From Campylobacter lari (lineage in GTDB: Bacteria; Campylobacterota; Campylobacteria; Campylobacterales; Campylobacteraceae), in assembly GCF_900638335.1 (NCBI RefSeq), contig NZ_LR134508.1, positions 868,001-932,000 on the forward strand: a stretch of DNA of 64,000 nucleotides. Reading direction: 5' to 3'. How positions within the stretch are numbered: the first letter of the stretch is position 1; each line of letters starts with the position of its first letter. The position numbers and the translations under genes were made by a program. Below are positions 51,558 through 60,874 of the stretch, in pieces. Below the pieces are notes generated by a model, which saw only the letters and a list, made by a program, of their open reading frames with translations, was not told where the DNA came from and searched no databases.

Positions 51558-52214
51558 ATGAAAAAAATTTTTCTTTTATCGTTTATTATTGCAGGTTTAT
51601 TTTTAGGAGCATGCAGCTCAAAAAAGGCTGAAGATTTATATAATCTAAGTTCAATGGAATGGTATCAACAAATTATAAAAGATTTACAAGAAAAAAATCT
51701 TGAAGCAGCTGATAAACATTATACTTCAATGGCAGCTGAGCATATTGCTAATCCATTATTAGAACAAACTTTACTTATATTAGCTCAAGCTCATATAAGC
51801 GAAGAAGAATATGAAATGGCAAATTATTATCTTGATGAATATTTAAACAAATTTGGTGACTCAAAAAATGTAGCTTATATAAGATATTTAAAAATCAAAG
51901 CCAAATTTGACTCTTTTGCTGTACCAAATCGCAACCAAGTGCTAATGCTAAAAACAATAGAAGAAATCAACGAATATAATCAAAATTACCCTAATGTGCA
52001 ATATAATGATTTAATTGACACCATGCTTACTAAATTTAATTTTGCAATTTTTTACCTTGATACAAGCATAGCAGAGTTATACGAGAAAAAAAATAGAGAA
52101 CAAAGCTATGAGATTTATAAGCAAAAAATAGAAAATTCCGATTTTAATAAAATTGATATGATTAAACCAGAGCTTCCATGGTATAGAAAAATATTTGAAG
52201 AAGGTATAATGTAA
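51558..52214 (+). CDS. bamD: Outer-membrane assembly lipoprotein BamD
   Basis: 218 residues with lipobox LGAC (Cys19) and five TPR-type helical pairs ([24 protein letters not shown] near the start, [19 protein letters not shown] in the middle). BamD works with BamA to insert beta-barrel proteins. The stop overlaps the lon start by one base. The 51382-51557 gap is AT-rich, holds both divergent promoters and shows no other structure. Confidence 0.92.
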   Translation: MKKIFLLSFIIAGLFLGACSSKKAEDLYNLSSMEWYQQIIKDLQEKNLEAADKHYTSMAAEHIANPLLEQTLLILAQAHISEEEYEMANYYLDEYLNKFGDSKNVAYIRYLKIKAKFDSFAVPNRNQVLMLKTIEEINEYNQNYPNVQYNDLIDTMLTKFNFAIFYLDTSIAELYEKKNREQSYEIYKQKIENSDFNKIDMIKPELPWYRKIFEEGIM

Positions 52215-54592
52215 TGAAATTAGAAAATACTCAAAACTATCCAACAAAACTTCCTGTTCTTGTGGAAGATGAGCTTTTTTTATATCCTTTTATGATAACA
52301 CCGATTTTTTTAAATGACATGCAAAATATCAAAGCCTTAGATACTGCTTTGCAAAATGAAAGCATGATTTTTGTAGCACCATCTAAAATTGAAGGCGGAC
52401 GCGGTTTTGATGATATTTATGATTGCGGGGTAATAGGGACTATAATGAGAAAGGTTCCACTGCCTGATGGCCGTATTAAAATTTTATTTCAAGGCTATGC
52501 TAAAGCTAAAATTATTGAGAAGATCTCGGATGATCCTTTATTTGCATTAGTTGATTTAATTCATCAAGAGCCAATTTGTAATACAAAAAAAGAAGCTATT
52601 ATTGAAGTAGTAAGAGAAAAAGCTAAAGCTTTATCTACTGTGAGTCACTATTTTCCACCTGATCTTTTAAGAACCATAGAAGAAGATGTTGAGCCTAGTA
52701 GAATTTGTGATTTGATACTAAATTCCATCAAAATCAAAAAACAACAAGCATATGAATTTTTTATTGAAACAAATTTGGAAACAAAACTTTTAAATTTAAT
52801 TGATTATTTAGCTAAAGAAATTGAAGCAAATAAAATCCAAAAAGAGATCAAAAATAAAGTTCATTCTAAAATAGACAAAGTTAATAAAGAATATTTTTTA
52901 AAAGAACAACTCAAGCAAATTCAAAGAGAACTTGGAAGTGATATACAAAAAGAAAGTGAAGTAGAAGAATATAATAAAAAACTAGAGAAGAAAAAAGATT
53001 TCATGTATGAAGAAGCTTACAAAGAAATCAAAAAACAAATTCAAAAATATGAAAGAATTCATCAAGATAACTCAGAAGCATCTATGGTACAAACTTACAT
53101 AGAAACAGTTTTAGATATACCTTTTGAACACTCTTCAAAGAAAAAACTTAATTTAAAGGATGTATCTTTACAGCTTAACAGTGATCATTATGCTCTAGAA
53201 AAACCAAAAGAGCGTATTGAAGAATACTTTGCAGTTAAAGAACTTTTAGAAAAACGCAAAATAAAAGATAGAGATGGTGCAAAAGTTATCTTGTGTTTAG
53301 TTGGACCTCCAGGTGTTGGTAAGACTTCTTTGGCAAATTCAGTTGCAAAAGCACTAAAAAGGGAATTAGTGCGCATAGCTTTAGGTGGTTTAGAAGATGT
53401 AAATGAATTAAGAGGACATAGAAGAACCTATATAGGAGCTATGCCAGGTCGCATTATACAAGGACTTATAGAGGCAAAACAAAGCAATCCTGTTGTTGTA
53501 CTTGATGAAATTGATAAATTAAGTCGTAATCACAGAGGAGATCCAAGTGCAGTTTTGCTTGAAATCTTAGATCCTGAACAAAATACTAAATTTAGAGATT
53601 ATTATCTAAATTTCAACATCGATTTAAGCAAAATCATTTTCATAGCCACAGCAAATGATGCAAGTTTAATTCCCCCTGCTTTAAAAGATAGAATGGAATT
53701 TATAGAACTTAGCTCTTACACTCCTCAAGAAAAATTCCAAATAGCCAAAAATTATCTCATTCCTGATGAAATAAAAAAACATGGTCTTAAAGAAAAAGAA
53801 ATTAGCTTTGATAATGAAGCTATAGAATTAATAGTCAATGAATATACTAGAGAATCAGGTGTAAGAAATTTAAGAAGAAAGATTGCTGAAGTTTGCAGAA
53901 AATGCGTCAAAAAACTTCTTTTAGATGAAAATACGAAGAGTATTAGGATTAATGTTAAAAATTTAAAAGATTTTTTAAGTAAGAAAGTCTTTGAGATAGA
54001 AAAGCATGAAAAAGAAAACAAAATTGGTCAAGTAAATGGACTTGCATGGACTGCAGTAGGCGGAGATGTATTAAAAATAGAAGTCATTAAAATCAAAGGC
54101 AAAGGCGAATTAGCTCTTACAGGAAGTTTAGGTGATGTGATGAAAGAATCAGCAAAAATTGCTCAAAGTCTTATTAAAAATTTAATTGATGAAAATCAAA
54201 TTAAAACACCAAAGAATCTTTTTTACAAAGAAGATGAGAGTGTTTATAATCAATATAATCTTCATATTCATGTGCCAGATGGCGCTACCCCAAAAGATGG
54301 TCCAAGCGCAGGTATAACAATCACCACAGCTATTGCTTCTGTTTTTAGCAACAAAAAAGTAAGATCTGATGTTGCAATGACAGGAGAGATTGACTTAATG
54401 GGTAATGTTTTACCAATAGGTGGTTTAAAAGAAAAACTAATCGCTGCTTATAAAGCTGATATTAAAACAGCAATCATCCCACATAAAAACTATGAAAGAG
54501 ATTTAAAAGATATCCCAGAAGAAGTAGCAAAAAATATGAAAATAATCGGGGTAAAAACTTTAAACGAGGTGCTAAAAATAGCTCTTGCTTAA
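52214..54592 (+). CDS. lon: ATP-dependent protease Lon
   Basis: 792 residues, full length. N-terminal LON substrate domain (about 10-200), coiled coil (about 200-290), AAA+ domain with GPPGVGKTS near 364 and VVLDEIDK near 425, and the protease domain with catalytic Ser698 in KDGPSAG and Lys near 741 in GGLKEKL. Degrades misfolded and regulatory proteins. Followed by a strong terminator. Confidence 0.98.
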   Translation: MKLENTQNYPTKLPVLVEDELFLYPFMITPIFLNDMQNIKALDTALQNESMIFVAPSKIEGGRGFDDIYDCGVIGTIMRKVPLPDGRIKILFQGYAKAKIIEKISDDPLFALVDLIHQEPICNTKKEAIIEVVREKAKALSTVSHYFPPDLLRTIEEDVEPSRICDLILNSIKIKKQQAYEFFIETNLETKLLNLIDYLAKEIEANKIQKEIKNKVHSKIDKVNKEYFLKEQLKQIQRELGSDIQKESEVEEYNKKLEKKKDFMYEEAYKEIKKQIQKYERIHQDNSEASMVQTYIETVLDIPFEHSSKKKLNLKDVSLQLNSDHYALEKPKERIEEYFAVKELLEKRKIKDRDGAKVILCLVGPPGVGKTSLANSVAKALKRELVRIALGGLEDVNELRGHRRTYIGAMPGRIIQGLIEAKQSNPVVVLDEIDKLSRNHRGDPSAVLLEILDPEQNTKFRDYYLNFNIDLSKIIFIATANDASLIPPALKDRMEFIELSSYTPQEKFQIAKNYLIPDEIKKHGLKEKEISFDNEAIELIVNEYTRESGVRNLRRKIAEVCRKCVKKLLLDENTKSIRINVKNLKDFLSKKVFEIEKHEKENKIGQVNGLAWTAVGGDVLKIEVIKIKGKGELALTGSLGDVMKESAKIAQSLIKNLIDENQIKTPKNLFYKEDESVYNQYNLHIHVPDGATPKDGPSAGITITTAIASVFSNKKVRSDVAMTGEIDLMGNVLPIGGLKEKLIAAYKADIKTAIIPHKNYERDLKDIPEEVAKNMKIIGVKTLNEVLKIALA

Positions 54593-54621
54593 AAACTAGA
54601 AGCTTATCAAGCTTCTAGTTT
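54593..54621. terminator. Bidirectional terminator between lon and the chemoreceptor gene
   Basis: A perfect 13-bp stem (54593-54605, 54609-54621) with an ATC loop. On the plus strand it ends in TTT; on the minus strand the stem runs into TTTTT, so it suits both lon and the convergent chemoreceptor gene whose stop is at 54607, inside the structure. Confidence 0.82.
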
Positions 54622-55980
54622 ATCCATAATAGCCTTACTTTCTTTTTCTAGTTCTTGTATATCACAAACTATTGCATTATATGTATCTTTATCAATATTT
54701 TCATTTTTAGAAAGCTCAACCGCTGTATTAGCTTTATTTTGTATCAATTCACGCTTGATATCTAATTCCCTAGGTGAAACAAGCGAACAAAATACACTTT
54801 GAGCATCTTCATCTTTACATAAAGTAGAAATAGGATCTAAATTTTGAAGTTTTTCTTGTGATCCATTAAGTGTTAAATACACATCAGATTTATATAAAAT
54901 ATGATCTATCTTCATAGCAGAAAGAGTTAAATTAGAAGCAAAACCCACAAACTCTCTTCCTAAATGCAAACTTTTATCCTCAAGTTCTTTAAACGCTTTA
55001 CTAAAATCTAAAATTTTAGTATCCGAAGAATTAGCAATATCATATACTTTTTCACTATTTTCTTGTATTGAGCCAATTTCTTGATTCATTACTTGAATTG
55101 CTAAAGTAATCTCACCTGTTGCTTTTTGGGTTTTTTCCGCAAGTTGCCTTACTTCATCTGCAACTACTGCAAAACCCCTTCCATGTTCACCCGCACGAGC
55201 AGCCTCAATAGCTGCATTTAAAGCAAGTAAATTCGTTTGGTCTGCTATATCTCTAATTACACCTACAATAGAATTAATGTTTTGAGAATTTGAAACAAAG
55301 GTGTTAATAACGCCTTTACTCTCTTCAGCAACTTCCATCATCATATCTACCGAGGATTTAAGCTCATCAACCTCTTTACCGTTTTTTTGAGCAGTATCTG
55401 AAATAATCTTAATATCTCCAAAAACCTCTCTCATTAGCTTTATATTGTTATTTAGAGCATTAGATACATTAATTAAATTTTGATTTTGATTATTTAAACT
55501 TATATCCATTAGTTTTCTTGATAAAGCATTTTTAAAAACAGATTTCCCCGTTTTTTCTATATCATCCAAAGCCTTGTTAATAAATTTAATATTATGAACA
55601 AAAATTCCTTTTAAACCTTCAGGTATAGCCCTTCTAAAATACTCTCCATTTTGCGAGCAAGCAATAGAGGTATTAATTTCTCTCAAATAAGCCTCCAAGC
55701 CATCTATTGTATTATTAAGATTATCTGCTACTTCTTTTAGTTTTTTATCACGACATTTAATATAAACTATACGTCCATCAAAATTTCCATTTTTCAATTC
55801 TTTGCTTAGGTTTAAAATTTTATCCACAAATTGCTCGTTTGTGTTTTCTAAATAAGCACCAAAAACAAATACTAACAACAAAAGCACGAAAAATACTATC
55901 GAAAAATATTCTTTAAAATATAAACCACAAAGTATTGCCAAAATGTTTAAAATAATTCCGCTATATATTATTTTTTTCAT
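54607..55980 (-). CDS. cetA: Energy-taxis methyl-accepting chemotaxis protein, CetA-like
   Basis: 457 residues. Two adjacent N-terminal membrane helices (about 5-45) with almost no periplasmic loop, a HAMP-like segment (about 55-115), then the highly conserved receptor signalling hairpin ([20 protein letters not shown] and [17 protein letters not shown] near 245-285). No ligand-binding domain, so it must take its signal from a partner, as CetA does from the PAS protein CetB. The PAS gene lies eight bases upstream. In C. jejuni I recall cetA preceding cetB. Confidence 0.82.
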   Translation of the reverse strand: MKKIIYSGIILNILAILCGLYFKEYFSIVFFVLLLLVFVFGAYLENTNEQFVDKILNLSKELKNGNFDGRIVYIKCRDKKLKEVADNLNNTIDGLEAYLREINTSIACSQNGEYFRRAIPEGLKGIFVHNIKFINKALDDIEKTGKSVFKNALSRKLMDISLNNQNQNLINVSNALNNNIKLMREVFGDIKIISDTAQKNGKEVDELKSSVDMMMEVAEESKGVINTFVSNSQNINSIVGVIRDIADQTNLLALNAAIEAARAGEHGRGFAVVADEVRQLAEKTQKATGEITLAIQVMNQEIGSIQENSEKVYDIANSSDTKILDFSKAFKELEDKSLHLGREFVGFASNLTLSAMKIDHILYKSDVYLTLNGSQEKLQNLDPISTLCKDEDAQSVFCSLVSPRELDIKRELIQNKANTAVELSKNENIDKDTYNAIVCDIQELEKESKAIMDKLEA

Positions 55981-55988
55981 TACCTACC

Positions 55989-56483
55989 TCACTGTTTTTG
56001 AAGCTCTAAAATTAACTGATTATAACTCATACCATAGGAATTAACTATTTTAATAAGCTCCTCCACTCCTGCTTTTATACCGCCATTCTTTTCTGCTTCT
56101 AAAAGAATTTTATAAACTTGTTCTATGGTTGGTATAGCTTCTCTTTTAGGCTTTCTTCTTACTGAATAATAATTTATAATATTTCCTTGTTCATCAAATG
56201 AGGCTGTAACATTAGTAAAAACCCAATAATAATCATTTTGTTTAGTTTTATTTTTTACAAAAGCAAAAATTTCTTTTCCATCTTGTATATAATCCCACAA
56301 ACATTTAAAAACAGTTCTAGGCATATCAGGATGACGCACGATATTGTGAGGCTTATATAAAATTTCTTCCATTTTATAGCCTGCATATTTTAAAAAATCA
56401 TCATTAGCGTAGATAATATCCCCTTTTAAATCGGTTTTAGAGGTTATCAAAGTATCTGGTTCTAAAATCTTTTCTTGTGACAT
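55989..56483 (-). CDS. cetB: PAS-domain redox sensor, CetB/Aer-like
   Basis: 164 residues, a single Aer-type PAS domain: DLKGDIIYANDDFLKYAGY, PHNIVRHPDMP and YYWVFTNVTASFDEQGN with the Trp of the FAD pocket. It probably binds FAD and reports redox or electron-transport state to the downstream receptor. No membrane helix. It could be a CetC-like paralogue instead of CetB, since C. jejuni has two such PAS proteins beside cetA. Confidence 0.8.
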   Translation of the reverse strand: MSQEKILEPDTLITSKTDLKGDIIYANDDFLKYAGYKMEEILYKPHNIVRHPDMPRTVFKCLWDYIQDGKEIFAFVKNKTKQNDYYWVFTNVTASFDEQGNIINYYSVRRKPKREAIPTIEQVYKILLEAEKNGGIKAGVEELIKIVNSYGMSYNQLILELQKQ

Positions 56484-56531
56484 ATTTTCCCTTGGCTTAT
56501 AATTTATTTATAAAGTATTATATTTTATTTT

Positions 56532-57743
56532 TTATAAAATTTCATTAAAATTAAAACCTTTGTCATAAAGTATTTTTCTAACTAATTCTTGATGCTCTTT
56601 TCCTTTAGTTTCTAAAGTGATTGAAATCATCGCATCACCATAGTCAAGCTTAGTTGAAAATCTATCATAATCAATTTTAACTATGTTAGCTTGAGCTTCT
56701 TTAATCGCATCACTCAAAGCACTCAAAGCACCCGGCTTATCAATCAAAGTAACATTAATAAGCATTTTTCTAAAAGCTTTAAATAAACCTTTTTCTATAA
56801 TGATATTTAACATTTGTACATCAATGTTTCCACCACTTAAAATCACACCAATTTTTTTATGATTTTTTAAATCTATTTTTTTATGCAAAAGAGCAGCAAC
56901 TGCTGATGCTCCCGCTCCTTCAACTGTTATTTTGTGCTTTTCAAGTAAATACAATACCGCATTAGCTATTTCTTCATCATCAACTTGAATAAAATCATCA
57001 ACACATTCAAGAATAATATCAAAATTAATTTTATTCACATCACGCACTGCTATACCATCAGCTATAGTTCTAACAGTTTTTGAATTAATCATTTTTTTAC
57101 TTTTAAAACTCTCATACATCGCAGGAGCTCCCTTAGCACTCACTCCAATGACTTTTATAGCAGGATTAATTTGCTTAGCAGCACTTGCCACACCACTAAT
57201 CAAACCTCCCCCACCAACTGGAGCTAAAATCATATCTAAATCACTTATTTCATCAAGCATTTCAAGCATTAAAGTACCCTGCCCTGCTATAATGCTTTCA
57301 TTTTCAAAAGGATGAATGAAATTTAAATGATGTTCTTTGGCATAATTTAGCGCATAAGCATAAGCTTCATCAAAATTATCTCCTTTTAAAATCACTTTTG
57401 CACCTAAATTTTTAGTCGCACTTACTTTTAACAAAGGCGTAGCTTCAGGCATAACAATCACAGCTTCTATACCAAATTTTTTAGCACTAATTGCTACTCC
57501 TTGTGCGTGATTTCCGGCACTTGCAGCTATTACGCCTGCTTGTTTTTGCTCTTTAGTTAAATTAGCTATTGCATTATAAGCCCCTCTGATTTTATAAGCA
57601 CCTGTTTTTTGCAAATTTTCACATTTTAAAAATACATCAGTTTCTAAAAACTCACTCAAAAAAGAAGAGTGCACAAAAGGGGTTTTTAGTACAAAATCTG
57701 CGATTTTTTGTTTTGCTTGATAAATTTTATTTAATTCAACCAT
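56532..57743 (-). CDS. ilvA: Threonine deaminase (dehydratase) with ACT domain
   Basis: 403 residues. The PLP lysine lies in KTGAYKIRGAYNA (about 45-57), the phosphate loop is VGGGGLISGV near 176, and SAGNHAQG precedes it. A single C-terminal ACT domain (about 328-403) matches the short, catabolic/biosynthetic form. Converts threonine to 2-oxobutyrate for isoleucine. Last gene after the CoA-binding gene (2-bp gap). Confidence 0.93.
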   Translation of the reverse strand: MVELNKIYQAKQKIADFVLKTPFVHSSFLSEFLETDVFLKCENLQKTGAYKIRGAYNAIANLTKEQKQAGVIAASAGNHAQGVAISAKKFGIEAVIVMPEATPLLKVSATKNLGAKVILKGDNFDEAYAYALNYAKEHHLNFIHPFENESIIAGQGTLMLEMLDEISDLDMILAPVGGGGLISGVASAAKQINPAIKVIGVSAKGAPAMYESFKSKKMINSKTVRTIADGIAVRDVNKINFDIILECVDDFIQVDDEEIANAVLYLLEKHKITVEGAGASAVAALLHKKIDLKNHKKIGVILSGGNIDVQMLNIIIEKGLFKAFRKMLINVTLIDKPGALSALSDAIKEAQANIVKIDYDRFSTKLDYGDAMISITLETKGKEHQELVRKILYDKGFNFNEIL

Positions 57744-57745
57744 GA

Positions 57746-58135
57746 TTATCCTTTTTGTAGTTCTATTTTAATGCAACAATCTTGAACGCAATTTATACCA
57801 TATTTTTTACACTTTTGCATTATTTCTTCATTGATAATACCAAGTTGCATCCAAAAATTTTTAATATTTTTAAATAAAAGTTCTTCAAAAATTTCATTTG
57901 CAAAACTTGCTTTTCTAAACATTACAACCGTATCAATTTCGAAAGGAATTTCTTTTAAGTTTCTATAAACTCTTTCATTTAAAATAAAATCTTCTTTAGG
58001 ATAGATGGGATAAATTTTATAACCTAAATCTTGTAAATATTTACTTACAAAATGCGAAGGTTTATCTTGATTAGGGCTAAGCCCTATGATGGCTATATTT
58101 TTCATAGAACTTAGTATTTTATGACTATCATGCAA
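57746..58135 (-). CDS. CoA-binding domain protein (YccU-like)
   Basis: 129 residues with a Rossmann fold: MKNIAIIGLSPNQDKPSHFVSKYLQ (about 11-35), IYPIYPKED and the conserved FWMQLGIINEE near 91. Stand-alone CoA_binding proteins have no settled role. The start is TTG at 58133-58135, with the AAGG site placed in a hairpin loop (next entry); a nearby ATG is in the wrong frame. Confidence 0.87.
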   Translation of the reverse strand: MHDSHKILSSMKNIAIIGLSPNQDKPSHFVSKYLQDLGYKIYPIYPKEDFILNERVYRNLKEIPFEIDTVVMFRKASFANEIFEELLFKNIKNFWMQLGIINEEIMQKCKKYGINCVQDCCIKIELQKG

Positions 58136-58159
58136 TGCTTTTTCCTTTTTAAAGCATTG
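58133..58159 (-). promoter_or_regulatory. Hairpin presenting the ribosome site of the CoA-binding gene
   Basis: CAATGCTTT and AAAGCATTG (58133-58141, 58151-58159) form a 9-bp stem around the loop AAAAAGGAA on the minus strand. The AAGG ribosome site is in the loop and the TTG start codon is the last paired triplet. It lies in the 38-bp gap after the MFS gene. Confidence 0.5.
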
Positions 58160-58173
58160 TATCTAAAATCAAA

Positions 58174-59346
58174 TTAACAAGAAGCTTTTTTTACAATCAA
58201 TAAACAATATAAAACCAAAGCTATTATAACCAATAAAGCACAAAAAGCATAAACATTAGCAAAACCTATACTTGGCTCTATAATGCCTAGCAAATAAGGG
58301 CTCACTCCTATACCAAAATCTAAGGCCGTAAAAAATGTAGAATTAGCCAAGCCCATTTTTTCTTTAGGTGCAAGTTTTATAGCTAAAGCTTGAGCACTTG
58401 AAGTAGCATTAGCATAACCTAACGCACAAAAAACTCCAGCTAAAATAATCATATAAAAATTTAATGCAAAAGCAAGTAAAAGCAAACATACTATAAAACT
58501 CAAAAAAGAAAAAATCATCACAATATTAGCACCATATTTATCAAACACTTTACCAGCAAGTGGTCTAAAAATCATAGAAAATCCAGCATATACCACAAAA
58601 AACATAGATCCAGCAAAAACTAAATTTAAACTTTGGGTATAAGCACTCATATAAGCTATAATAGCACCAAAAGGACATGCAAGCAAAAAGGTCACTAAGG
58701 CTAAATTTAAAACTGATTTTTCAAAATAATTATAAATACTAAATTTTCTCTTTATATGATGATGTTTTTTAAATCTTCTTACTTTTAAAAAAATAGATAA
58801 GATTAATGCAAAGACAATACTCAAACAAGCTATTAAAAAACTGAGCCAAAATTGATTGATAGAGTCAAGTTTTATGGCCAAAAAAGGGCCTAAAGCTGAA
58901 GTTAAAACAACGCTTGTAGCATAATATCCTATACCAACTCCTCTTTTATTGCTAGGTATTATCCTAGCAATAGCTACCCCGCACGCACAAGAACAAATTC
59001 CATAGCAAATCCCAGCCAAAAAGCGTATCAAAATCAAAAAATATACATTATAAAATTTCAAATACATTAAATTAACAAAAAGATAAAACAAAAGCGAAAA
59101 CACTATAACCTTTTTTATATTAACATCATCGATTATAGAACCAAAATAAAGTCTAGAAAGTAAAGCGCCTATAACAAAAGCTCCCATGATAAGACCTGCG
59201 GTGCTAGTTTGAAGGTTTAAAACACCTAAAACATAATCTGTACTAGAAATAGTACTCATATAAAAAACAAGACAAATAGCAAAATTTATCCCAAAAATAC
59301 ATAAAAAATTTATATTAAATAAGTTATATTTTTTACTTAAGCCCAT
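58174..59346 (-). CDS. MFS transporter paired with MarR regulator
   Basis: 390 residues with twelve hydrophobic segments, the SRLYFGSIIDD loop between helices 2 and 3 and FRPLAGKVFDKYG in the second half. The ATG at 59344-59346 is chosen since AAAAGG lies six bases upstream; longer starts at 59382 or 59370 would overlap the regulator gene. Probably a drug or metabolite exporter controlled by the MarR protein encoded 10 bp upstream. C. jejuni carries a membrane-protein gene at a similar point beside trmA; the MarR-MFS pair may be an insertion relative to it. Confidence 0.87.
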   Translation of the reverse strand: MGLSKKYNLFNINFLCIFGINFAICLVFYMSTISSTDYVLGVLNLQTSTAGLIMGAFVIGALLSRLYFGSIIDDVNIKKVIVFSLLFYLFVNLMYLKFYNVYFLILIRFLAGICYGICSCACGVAIARIIPSNKRGVGIGYYATSVVLTSALGPFLAIKLDSINQFWLSFLIACLSIVFALILSIFLKVRRFKKHHHIKRKFSIYNYFEKSVLNLALVTFLLACPFGAIIAYMSAYTQSLNLVFAGSMFFVVYAGFSMIFRPLAGKVFDKYGANIVMIFSFLSFIVCLLLLAFALNFYMIILAGVFCALGYANATSSAQALAIKLAPKEKMGLANSTFFTALDFGIGVSPYLLGIIEPSIGFANVYAFCALLVIIALVLYCLLIVKKASC

Positions 59347-59356
59347 GAAAAACCTT

Positions 59357-59755
59357 TTAAATTTTCTCATTGATATAATCAAGTAATTTTAAAAGTATTT
59401 CTTGATCTTTTACATCTAAGATATCCAAAATCTCTTTTTCGTATTTTCTTATACAAGTATTTGCATCTAAAAAAATTTCTTTGCCTTTAGTATTTAAGCT
59501 AATGATTTTTTCTCTTTTATCATCTGCTTTTAAAAACTCTATATATTCAAGTTTTGCTAATTTAGAAACAACTCTAGAAAGTATAGCTTTATCCATCTGA
59601 TAAAACTCACATATCGGAGCCAAAGCACTATAACCATGCTGATTTAAATATACAAAAACCCTCCAATCACTTGATTTTAATCCAAAGGGTTTTAAAATTT
59701 CATTGACTTTATAGAGTATTTTTCTATTTGTATAGGTAATTTTTTGAAATAAAAT
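59357..59755 (-). CDS. MarR-family regulator with apparent ATT start
   Basis: 132 residues if translation begins at ATT (59753-59755). The MarR winged helix is clear: ILKPFGLKSSDWRVFVYLNQHG, then PICEFYQMDKAILSRVVSKLAKLEYIEF and ADDKREKIISLNTKGKEIF. No ATG, GTG or TTG is in frame before the DNA-binding region; the first TTG (59623) would delete half of the domain. AAAGGA lies six bases before the ATT. A palindrome (59779-59791) in front may be its operator. Confidence 0.75.
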   Translation of the reverse strand: MLFQKITYTNRKILYKVNEILKPFGLKSSDWRVFVYLNQHGYSALAPICEFYQMDKAILSRVVSKLAKLEYIEFLKADDKREKIISLNTKGKEIFLDANTCIRKYEKEILDILDVKDQEILLKLLDYINEKI

Positions 59756-59778
59756 GAGAAATCCTTTATAAAAATTAA

Positions 59779-59791
59779 TTGATTAAATCAA
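59779..59791. promoter_or_regulatory. Candidate MarR operator
   Basis: The palindrome TTGATT-A-AATCAA lies 24 bp upstream of the ATT start, next to a TATTAT/TATAAA box on the minus strand. MarR proteins often bind TTGAT-type inverted repeats at their own promoters. It is the only palindrome in the 78-bp gap. Confidence 0.5.
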
Positions 59792-59833
59792 CTATTTTTA
59801 TAATAACAAAGCTTGTATAAATTCTAACTTATA

Positions 59834-60874
59834 CTAAGCTTTTTTTCTTAAATACACCCCACATTCAAGATGATGAGTATTAGCAAATTGATCAAAAAAG
59901 GCCAAATTTGAAATTTCATGACTTTGACATAAAATTTCAAGATTTTCTTTTAAAGTGATAGGATTACATGAAATATAAATGATATTTTCATAATTCTTAA
60001 TAAGCTCAATCACACTTAGATCAAGCCCTGCTCTTGGAGGATCAACCAAGACATGAGATATTTTAAAGCTATCTAAATCTATGTTTTTTAAGCGATTAAA
60101 TTCTCTTTCTTTTTTCAAAGCTTGGCTTAACTCTTCGCTAGAAAGCCTTGTAAAAGCTATATTTTCAATAGAATTCAAAACACAATTTTTTAAAGCAAAC
60201 TCTATATTTTTTTTAGAAATTTCAGTTGCTAAAACTTTTTTAAAATTTCTTGCTAAGGCTATAGTAAAATTTCCATAACCACAATAAAGCTCTAATAAAT
60301 CTTGTTTAAAATCACCCTCTATGCAAGATACTACCCATTCAATCATTTTTTCATTGATATAAGTATTAGGTTGGATAAAACAATCATTATTAAACTCGTA
60401 TAAAAATTCATTTGTATTGATTTTTAAAACTTGCCTTAGATTTTCTCCATTATACACAAGTTTTTTACCTCTGCTTCTTGCTATAAGTTTGAGATTTAGT
60501 TTTACTGCTAATTCTTGCAAATCTTGTGCAATTAGCTCTATATTTTTATGGAAAAGTAAAGTTACACTTAAATCTAATTTTGTAGCTAAAAACTCTACTC
60601 CAAAAAGCTTATGTTTTAATTTTTCATTTAGATTGTTTAGTAAAATAGGCATATAATCTTGAATTTTTTCATCTGCTATATCAAATTTTTCAATAGGAAT
60701 TTTTTTCTTATTTTCAAACATTGCATAAGAAATTTTCCCATTTTCATGATGATATATAGAAAATTCTGCTCTAGTTCTATAAGCTTTTAAAGGTGATTTG
60801 AAGCATTGAATTTCTCCATTATATAAAGAAGAAAACAATGCTTTGTTTAAAGCAATCTTTTCTTCAAAATGCAT
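59834..60874 (-). CDS. trmA: tRNA (uracil-5-)-methyltransferase TrmA
   Basis: 346 residues. SAM site [16 protein letters not shown] (about 203-218), [10 protein letters not shown] near 286 and the catalytic Cys in YISCNP near 311. Without the iron-sulphur cysteines of RlmD it fits TrmA, which makes T54 of tRNA. Its ATG directly follows the antiporter stop, so it is the last gene of the ankyrin-SDR-antiporter-trmA unit. Confidence 0.94.
   Translation of the reverse strand: MHFEEKIALNKALFSSLYNGEIQCFKSPLKAYRTRAEFSIYHHENGKISYAMFENKKKIPIEKFDIADEKIQDYMPILLNNLNEKLKHKLFGVEFLATKLDLSVTLLFHKNIELIAQDLQELAVKLNLKLIARSRGKKLVYNGENLRQVLKINTNEFLYEFNNDCFIQPNTYINEKMIEWVVSCIEGDFKQDLLELYCGYGNFTIALARNFKKVLATEISKKNIEFALKNCVLNSIENIAFTRLSSEELSQALKKEREFNRLKNIDLDSFKISHVLVDPPRAGLDLSVIELIKNYENIIYISCNPITLKENLEILCQSHEISNLAFFDQFANTHHLECGVYLRKKA

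Noticed and set aside
59623-59625. TTG start giving an 88-residue regulator
   Set aside because: It would remove the first half of the winged helix, and no ribosome site precedes it.
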